Assembly (NCBI GenBank): GCA_002369515.1
Contig: DFFM01000020.1
Location: forward strand, 1-16,438
Source of the DNA: Prevotella sp. UBA3776
Lineage (GTDB): Bacteria; Bacteroidota; Bacteroidia; Bacteroidales; Bacteroidaceae
Reading direction: 5' to 3'
Length of the DNA stretch: 16,438 bases
In this document: piece by piece, positions 1 to 5,800 of the stretch
Layout of the letters: the number at the start of each line of letters is the position of its first letter
Position numbering within the stretch: position 1 is the first letter of the stretch
Notes under the pieces: generated by a model
What the model saw: only the letters and a program-made list of their open reading frames with translations
Databases searched by the model: none
Told to the model about the DNA's origin: nothing
Program-made: the position numbers and the translations under genes

Positions 1-63
1 GTACTCATTGTCTATCTCCACACAAAAGACATACCCAATTTTTGTAACGATTCTTTTAGCCAT
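1..63 (-). CDS. 5' end of an unidentified small gene (partial)
   Basis: An ATG at 61-63 opens a minus-strand frame that stays open to the window edge. It encodes 21 residues beginning MAKRIVTKIGYVFCVEID. The N-terminus resembles small Bacteroidales hypothetical proteins that I recall only from memory. No domain can be assigned from 21 residues. The gene lies downstream of the RAYT transposase and the REP at 159-208, on the same strand. An A/G-rich stretch (AAAATTAGGG on the minus strand) lies just before the start, but I see no clear TAnnTTTG promoter. Its position near a toxin-immunity locus makes another immunity-like or accessory gene possible, but that is only inference. Confidence 0.5.
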   Translation of the reverse strand, partial: MAKRIVTKIGYVFCVEIDNEY

Positions 64-158
64 ATACCCTAATTTTAATTGTTAATAATTCCATACCGAA
101 TCCAATATTGGTGCCCAATTTCATTTCTCCCGTTCCGCTGGGTATTCGGCTCGTGGTT

Positions 159-208
159 CGGCGGATTTCCGAATCCGCCGCATCTGAGTATCAGCATCTC
201 CAGATGCG
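159..208. repeat. REP-like palindrome downstream of the RAYT gene
   Basis: A perfect 9-bp stem (CGGCGGATT at 159-167, AATCCGCCG at 172-180) encloses a TCCG loop. It is followed by GAGTATCAGCATCTCCAGATG, whose GCATC/GATGC arms form a second small hairpin at 194-207. The same two-part unit recurs at 917-966 and, without its left arm, at 1066-1109. All copies face the same way. This copy lies on the 3' side of the transposase gene, so REP units flank the gene on both sides. Confidence 0.85.
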
Positions 209-253
209 CTTAAACTTGAATACTGTTTACTTTTCATAGTTCACTCTTGTTTT

Positions 254-808
254 TCAGCGTACAACAATCACATTCAATAGTCCTTTCATGCCGGCATAGT
301 CGCGAGCAGAACTATACAAATAATCTTCTGCTTTTGCAACAATTACCTTGCGAACAGGGTTCTGGTGAAGATAGTTGAGTTTCTGAAAGAAGAACGTTCC
401 TGTGTGAAGCTGTTCCACATGGTTTCCTTCCTGCCAGAACCGATAGTCTTTCGCCTTTTTGTCATTGGCAGCAGCAAAGTGAAAACGGTCAATCATCCAT
501 TCACGTCGGCTTTCGTGCTCGTCAGCCGTCAGTTGCGAAACAATCTGTTTGCTGGTGAATTTCTTGAAATCACGAAGCACCTCCGAAACGCCTTGCTCGC
601 CACTGGTTCCGATAATCATGTGCAAGTGATTACTCATCAGCACCCAAGCATAAATCTCCAGACCCTTGTGCTCCTGGCAATACCTAAGGGAATCAACAAC
701 TATGTGCATATATCGTGGCCGTGTGAATATGTCCACCCAATCCACCACAGTCGTTGTTGTATAAAACAACATTTTTGTAAGGCTGTGCGCACAGATATTT
801 GCTGTCAT
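254..808 (-). CDS. REP-associated tyrosine transposase (RAYT), IS200-like Y1/HUH family
   Basis: The protein has 184 residues and looks full length for a single-domain Y1 transposase. The HUH metal-binding motif is H61-L-H63 in the context YAWVLMSNHLHMII. The helix expected to carry the nucleophile is FKKFTSKQI (81-89). The C-terminal signature is YLHQNPVR followed by YLYSSARDYAG, typical of Bacteroidetes RAYTs. Enzymes of this family nick and rejoin single-stranded DNA at REP hairpins. REP-like palindromes on both sides (159-208 and 886-1338) support this subtype over a free IS200. The start at 808 has an AAGGAGAAG Shine-Dalgarno-like tract about 9 nt upstream; Met13 at 772 is the alternative. 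Position 84 is Phe where related enzymes often have the catalytic Tyr, so activity is uncertain. Confidence 0.88.
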   Translation of the reverse strand: MTANICAHSLTKMLFYTTTTVVDWVDIFTRPRYMHIVVDSLRYCQEHKGLEIYAWVLMSNHLHMIIGTSGEQGVSEVLRDFKKFTSKQIVSQLTADEHESRREWMIDRFHFAAANDKKAKDYRFWQEGNHVEQLHTGTFFFQKLNYLHQNPVRKVIVAKAEDYLYSSARDYAGMKGLLNVIVVR

Positions 809-835
809 TTCATTCTTCTCCTTGCAACAATAACG

Positions 836-871
836 TATGCATGAAAGTAATAGTATGATTTGACATGCATA
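836..871. promoter_or_regulatory. Inverted repeat upstream of the RAYT gene
   Basis: TATGCATG (836-843) and CATGCATA (864-871) are perfect 8-bp inverted arms separated by 20 bp. They lie 28-63 bp upstream of the transposase start, where its promoter should be. I see no convincing TAnnTTTG element there. It could be an operator or an element end; neither is shown. Confidence 0.4.
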
Positions 872-916
872 TTTTTTTCATTTTCAAAAGAATTACAAAT
901 TCATATACTCATTCTT

Positions 917-938
917 CGGTGGATTTCCGAATCCGCCG
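917..938. repeat. REP hairpin, hybrid arms
   Basis: CGGTGGATT (917-925), loop TCCG, AATCCGCCG (930-938). The nine pairs include one T-G mismatch at 920/935. The left arm matches the GCA-loop hairpins further right; the right arm matches the perfect hairpin at 159-180. Confidence 0.75.
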
Positions 939-1178
939 CCATTGAGTATCAGCATCTCCAGATGCGACAATTACAGTTATTATCCTTATCATCTCAAAAG
1001 AATTACAAATTCATATACTCATTCTTCGGTGGATTGCAAATCCACCGAACATCCGCTGCAACGGGTTTCCGAATCCGCCGCCATTGAGTATCAGCATCTC
1101 CAGATGCGACAATTACAGTTATTTTCCTTATCATTATCTAAAGAATTACAAATTCAAATACTCATTCTTCGGTGGATT
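924..1178. repeat. Long direct repeat, about 112 bp, two copies
   Basis: The sequence from 924 to 1035 recurs from 1066 to 1178 with a few substitutions and one inserted base. It runs from the hairpin loop and right arm, through the GCATCTCCAGATGC hairpin and an ATTACAGTTATT spacer, to the next AATTACAAATTC module. The second copy lacks its hairpin left arm, which is replaced by the end of a 19-bp unit (ACGGG at 1061-1065). Confidence 0.8.
1025..1049. repeat. REP hairpin with GCA loop, copy 1
   Basis: TTCGGTGGATT (1025-1035) and AATCCACCGAA (1039-1049) form a perfect 11-bp stem with a GCA loop. A 19-bp GAACATCC... unit starts inside its right end at 1047. Confidence 0.8.
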
Positions 1179-1192
1179 GCAAATCCACCGAA
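1168..1192. repeat. REP hairpin with GCA loop, copy 2
   Basis: The arms are 1168-1178 and 1182-1192, identical to copy 1 at 1025-1049, with an 11-bp perfect stem. Confidence 0.8.
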
Positions 1193-1227
1193 CATCCGCC
1201 GCAACGGGGAACATCCGCTGCAACGGG
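1190..1227. repeat. Two tandem 19-bp units
   Basis: GAACATCCGCCGCAACGGG (1190-1208) is followed directly by GAACATCCGCTGCAACGGG (1209-1227). The unit also occurs at 1047-1065, 1275-1293, 1294-1312 and 1320-1338. The copies differ only at one C/T position. Confidence 0.85.
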
Positions 1228-1252
1228 GAATTACAAATTCAAATACTCATTC

Positions 1253-1277
1253 TTCGGTGGATTGCAAATCCACCGAA
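1253..1277. repeat. REP hairpin with GCA loop, copy 3
   Basis: The arms are 1253-1263 and 1267-1277, identical to copies 1 and 2. It lies in the second copy of the 85-bp duplication. Confidence 0.8.
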
Positions 1278-1346
1278 CATCCGCCGCAACGGGGAACATC
1301 CGCTGCAACGGGTTCCACCGAACATCCGCCGCAACGGGTAGCTGTT

Positions 1347-1832
1347 CTACCAATTCTTATAAATACCCCAAGTCTCAGGTTTGATGAATGGATGCTTCTT
1401 CTTCAGATAATCAATAACTGGCTTTGAAGGAAAAGCTCCTTTACAAGAAAGAATGAAGCCGATCAATTTGGATTCTGTAGTTACTAATTTCTCTTTTCCT
1501 TCTAAAGCCTTATTAAGTATCTCTTTCATCTTCAACATACGTACATCATCAGCAATGGAGTTTTCCAAGTCACATAATTGTTCGATTTCTTCCAAATAAT
1601 CTCTGTCCAATTGTGGTTCTGCAAATACATGTCCACCAACAATATCCTCAATATACAAATCATTTATCAAATACTGATAACGAAAATAATACAGACGGCT
1701 ATAGTATGACCGTTGAAGCCAAACCAGCTCCGACACTTCTTTGCCTCTTCTAATCCAAAACGACTTGTACTTCTTAAAACCCAAAGATTTTAATATTACA
1801 CTTACTTCTTTTTTAAATTCTTTAGACTCCAT
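1347..1832 (-). CDS. DUF4304-like protein, candidate immunity protein for the Rhs toxin
   Basis: The product is a 161-residue soluble protein with no signal peptide or membrane segment, so it should stay in the cytoplasm, as expected of an immunity protein to a nuclease. Its N-terminal half (ILKSLGFKKYKSFWIRR, then ELVWLQRSYYSRLYYFRY) resembles the DUF4304 pattern: a GFKK motif, an aromatic/Arg strand, and a LQxS segment before a Tyr-rich strand. DUF4304 members occur as immunity proteins in polymorphic toxin loci; the match here is from pattern memory only. The C-terminal half is acidic and helical, with no motif I recognise. It starts 19 nt after the Rhs stop and shares the AT-rich composition of the Rhs tail, so the two look like one transferable unit. 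The immunity role rests mainly on position. Confidence 0.72.
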   Translation of the reverse strand: MESKEFKKEVSVILKSLGFKKYKSFWIRRGKEVSELVWLQRSYYSRLYYFRYQYLINDLYIEDIVGGHVFAEPQLDRDYLEEIEQLCDLENSIADDVRMLKMKEILNKALEGKEKLVTTESKLIGFILSCKGAFPSKPVIDYLKKKHPFIKPETWGIYKNW

Positions 1833-1851
1833 AATAGTGAAATTTGAAAAT

Positions 1852-2820
1852 TTAGTAAAATACTATGATTGATTCCCATCCATTTTCTACGGAATATTTT
1901 GAATCAAAAACTGTTTTGTATTTATCCAACTGTCTGATTCCTCGTCTTACGCTCCATGGGTTATACGGTTTTAACTCATAGATTTTGTGATTTTGAAAAT
2001 CAACAAAATCTGGTCTTATGCCTTTAATGCCATTATATTCCTTTATTACAACCTTATTAATCTTATATAACTTATGCACTTCCTGTCCATGTTTCAAACT
2101 TGATTTTGTAAAATTGCTTCCTAAAACGTTAATAATCTCGGATGCACTCCTGGCATATTTCCCACTTGTCGCAAATGAACCAAGGATGGGAACCATGGAT
2201 GCCATGCTGAGACCTGTGTTCATGTAATCCCCTTGGAAAGCATATAGAACGCCATTTGCAAAATCAGCAACGTCTAAAAACATTCCAGCAACATCAAGTA
2301 AAGAGTGAACTGCAAACAAGGCATCCCTTCTGTGCCCTACAACAACAACTTCATCAAGTTCATAGACAGACTCTCCGTTTAAAGTTGTCCACCCATGGTT
2401 GTAGGCTCCGATGTCAAATCCTCTAAGAGCACCATTTATTACATCGCCTCCAGATATCAAAGAAGCTATTGCACCAGCTGAAGCACCAGCAATATATGTA
2501 TTAATTCCTATAGCTTGTGCTCCAGAACTTGCCAATGATGCAAAAAAACCAGTATAAAATCCCGTTCCAAATCCATTGCCATCCAAAGCGCCTATAAGCC
2601 CATTATTAATCCCATGGGCACCGGCTCTGAGCAACTCGCTGCCAAAACTGCTGGTACTATGGCCAAAGAGTTCTCCTATACCATAAGAGCCAAATGAAGA
2701 CAAAAGACTTATGGCACCAGCTTTCCACACATTCTTCCCACTATAGGCAGCTTGCATCATGCTGTTTGCTACATTGAATACAGTAAATGCAAAGAATGCA
2801 TCATCTATCCCGAACAGATC
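1852..2820 (-). other. Rhs variable tail with PD-(D/E)xK-type nuclease toxin
   Basis: This is the part of the Rhs gene after the core motif (residues 1830-2151). The last 85 residues show D2100 (GIRPDFVD), E2111-x-K2113 (IYELKPYNP) and Q2126 (GIRQLDKY). That is the D-x10-E-x-K plus Gln layout of restriction-endonuclease-fold toxins. Before it, residues around GDYMNTGLSMASMVPILG resemble pre-toxin segments of other polymorphic toxins. The tail is visibly AT-rich: 17 of 60 bases are G/C at 2041-2100, against 41 of 60 at 4201-4260 in the Rhs core. This fits exchange of the tail and immunity gene as a cassette. DNA is the likely target; RNA cannot be excluded. Confidence 0.8.
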
Positions 2821-5800
2821 CCCGCTCGGATCCGTATATTTCAGCGGGTTGTTCAGGCAGTAGGAGTAGCGGTTGAAGCTCTGGCTGTTGTAAGGAGCCT
2901 GTACATAGTTGTCGGGCGAGAGGAAAGTGCCCGTAGCGGGGTCGTAGAGGCGCCCGTTCATGTTGATGAGGCCGAACTCCGGGATATGCTCATGGCCGGT
3001 GAAGCCGCGGCGGAAGCCTATGCTGTCGGTAAGAACAGTCTGATTGCCCCAGGCATCGTAGGAGGCACTGAACACCATGCTGCCCTGCCCGTCCACCAAG
3101 CGCGTGATGCTGCCCAGGTTGTCGGTGCAGGCGTATAGCAGACGGGAGCCTGTAACAAGTTTTCGCTCCCTTGGTCTTATAGACAATGAAAGATATGAGT
3201 ACTTGTAGTAGCAGATGCCATGCCCCAAGTCGATAAATGTTTTTGTACCAAATTTTGCATTGGTATTAATCTGCTGATAATCCCCGGCATAGATATAAGT
3301 TTTTGTGGTTGGCAAATAGATGGTATTTAAAAGGGGATGATTTCCTACCCAAGTGGTCACAGTCGATTTCCATCTTTCTCCATCGGGTCCATACATGAAT
3401 GTTGCAGAAGGGCCATGTGAGTATTTTCCCTTGTATATTTCACATATCTTTCCAAGTGCATTGTAGTTAAATTCAATACTGGTAGTATCATTTGCAACAG
3501 GCATTCCCGTCTCTGTCACAGCATGGGGCAGAACGCTGCTGTAGTCGTAAACACCCAGTCCTGTTTTTCCCAGTATGTTGCCGTTGTCGTCGTAGGTCAT
3601 ACTGACAGACTGTGTGTTGCCAATGCAGACAGACGTAAGCCTGTCGAGACTGTCGTAGGCGAACGTCTCTGCCTGGTTTCTCATCCCCGTTCTCGACGTG
3701 AGGTTTCCCGTCTGCGCATTGTAGCCGAAGGTCATGCTGCTGACGGCATTTGCTCCGTGCAGGGTCTGCATGTTGGTGAGGAATCCCTGCGCGTTGCGCT
3801 TCAGCGTACGCGTGAGTGCTCCGCCGCCGAGTGTCTCAGTGGTTACGCGCCCGTTGTTGGCGGTGAGCTGCCACACCACGGTGTCATTGACGGCCATCTG
3901 GTTTTCGTATCCGTTGGCATCGTAGTGGTAGGTGGCGGTGACGTTGCCGGGATAAGTCTTGCTCGCCAGCTGCCCCAGGCTGTTGTACGCATAGCTGAAC
4001 ACGAGGGGACTGTCGCTTCCCATGGTGCGTGTCTCGGTGAGCAGCCGCCCGTACTGGTCGTGCGTGTAGCTGACGGTGCCCGTGGCGTTCTGCATGGCGG
4101 TGAGCAGCATGTTCTCCGTGCCAGAGGTGCCGTAGGTGTAGGTGGTGGTGTCGTCGCCTGCCGTTTTTTCTACAATGCGGCCATAGGCATCGTAGGTGGT
4201 GGTGGAGGTAATGCCGCGCGCATCGGTCTGGGCCACCACGCGCCCCATGGCATCGTAGTCGTAGGTGGTGGTGCCTGCGTCAGGGTCGCAGAGCAGGGTC
4301 TGGTTGCCGCACTCGTCATACTCCATGCTGACGGTGCAGCCCTCCACGGTAGCCGTGGCAGGCTTTCCGCACGAGGCATACGTGTAGCTGACTTGGCTCA
4401 CGGGGTCGGACGAACAGGTCACGTTGCCCCATGCGTCGAAGTTCTTGGTGAACGTGCGTCCGTCGCCGGTCGTGGTGGTCTCCTCGCGGTCGCCATAGCT
4501 GACGGTAGATGACTGCCCGCTGGTCGTGTTAGTGGAGGTGAGCCTTCCCAGCGCGTCGTAGCCCATGGTCTGCATGATGGAGAGTTGGCCGGTGATGCTC
4601 ACCTTGCTGGCGGGCAGCCCCTTGCTGTTATAGGTGGTGATGCCTGTCTGGCTCACGCCGCCGGGCCCTACGGTTTCGGTGCAGGTCTCCCGTCCCTGCC
4701 CGTCGTACCATGTGCGCTGCCAGGGTTGTCCAGTGGCAGTCTGCTCAATGGCATAGCGCCTTACGCTGGAGGTTCCCCATGAGCGTGTTGTCTGGCTTTG
4801 TGTGCCGTCGGGACGGGTGGTGCAGGCAAGGTTTCCCCATCCGTCATAGGTATAGGTGGTTGTCAGCGGGTTGGAGTTGTCGGTGCGGTCGGTCTCGGTG
4901 AGCATCTGGTCATAGTCGCCATAGGTATATGCCATCCATGTTGAGGCGGGTGTGGTATAGGTGCCGGTGATGCGTCCCCACACGTCGCGTGAGTAGTGCT
5001 TGCTGAGTTCCTCAATGCCGCTGCCCGTGGTGCTCTCATCGGTGATGTGCCCATGTGAGTCGTAGCTGTAGTGGTGGGTCAGGGCAAGGCTGGAGCCGTG
5101 GTGTTCGGTGACTTCCAAAGGCAGGCCGTAGTAGTTATAGGTGTAGTGTGTGGCGTCGGTGAAGGGCTGATTGTCATCGGGATGCTGCCGGGTAACGGTG
5201 ACCAGGGTGGGCTGCCGTCGCCACCCGTTGCCGGTGTAGCCGCTCCATTGTGTCTCGCGGTACATGTCTGCCGACCCGTATTCCGTGCGCTCTGTCAGCG
5301 GGTCTCCGTAATAGGGGTCGAATGTGTATGTGGTCGTGGTCTCGTTGCCGTAGATGTCCGTGTCGGTCTTGCTGACAGGGTGCAGCCAGCAGTTTCCGTA
5401 CTGCCGTTCGCTGACGGCCTGTGTGGTTTCCGCAGTGGCGGTGTATCCGCCCTGTTCGGTAGTGGTGAGTGCCGTCTGTGGAACGAACCACTGCATGTTC
5501 CAGTTGCTGAGCTGCGTGGTGACGGTCTGGCCTGTAGTCTCGTTGGTGGCTGTGGTCGTGGCAAAGCCTAGCAGCCCCAGCCCGCGCATGTGGGCTTTCA
5601 TGCCGCCGTAAGCATAGCTCAAGTTGACGGCGTCGGCCGCCCCGTTGGTGGCGGTGGTGCCGCTGACCACGTGCAGGGGCAGGGTGATGTCGGCCAAAGG
5701 ATAGGCTGCACTGGTTTCGGGAGTGTAAACGCCACCGTCGGCAAGCGAAGCATAGCTTATGTCTGTACGGTTTCCGAAGCCGTCGGTGACGGCAGTCAGC

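Larger units (their letters stand above)
1143..1312. repeat. Perfect 85-bp tandem duplication
   Basis: Positions 1143-1227 and 1228-1312 are identical by my base-by-base comparison. Each copy holds a spacer module, one GCA-loop hairpin and two 19-bp units. Perfect identity suggests a recent event, or conversion between the copies. Confidence 0.88.
886..1338. repeat. REP/BIME-like repeat cluster
   Basis: This gene-free stretch between the RAYT gene and the immunity-like gene is almost wholly repeats. Four kinds of module alternate. The first is a spacer (AATTACAAATTC then ATACTCATTCTTC) at about 886, 996, 1139 and 1228. The second is a hairpin plus GAGTATCAGCATCTCCAGATG. The third is a hairpin with a GCA loop. 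The fourth is a 19-bp unit, GAACATCCGCYGCAACGGG, present six times. The palindromes and the adjacent transposase suggest BIME-like REP arrays. Plus-strand reading frames across it merely translate the repeats and are not genes. The cluster starts 8 nt beyond the stop codon of the gene at 1347-1832 and could also act as a 3' stabiliser or terminator of that transcript. Confidence 0.85.

Noticed and set aside
102..119. CCAATATTGG and ATTGG-TGC-CCAAT palindromes upstream of the partial gene
   Set aside because: They are short, overlapping and in AT-rich DNA, and I found no promoter to link them to.
886..1338. CRISPR array
   Set aside because: Repeat spacing is irregular (110, 143 and 89 bp between spacer modules), the intervening DNA is itself repeated, and no cas gene is present.
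942..1427. Plus-strand open frames across the repeat array (also 860-1087, 1084-1341, 1172-1384)
   Set aside because: They translate the same repeats in different frames, and no start signals or known domains are seen.
1855..1867. TAGTA-AAA-TACTA hairpin at the Rhs stop codon
   Set aside because: A 5-bp AT-only stem without a T-tract is too weak to call a terminator or regulatory site.
3523..4512. Plus-strand 329-codon frame
   Set aside because: It lies antisense to GC-rich Rhs repeats and reads as a low-complexity Val/Gly/Ala shadow.
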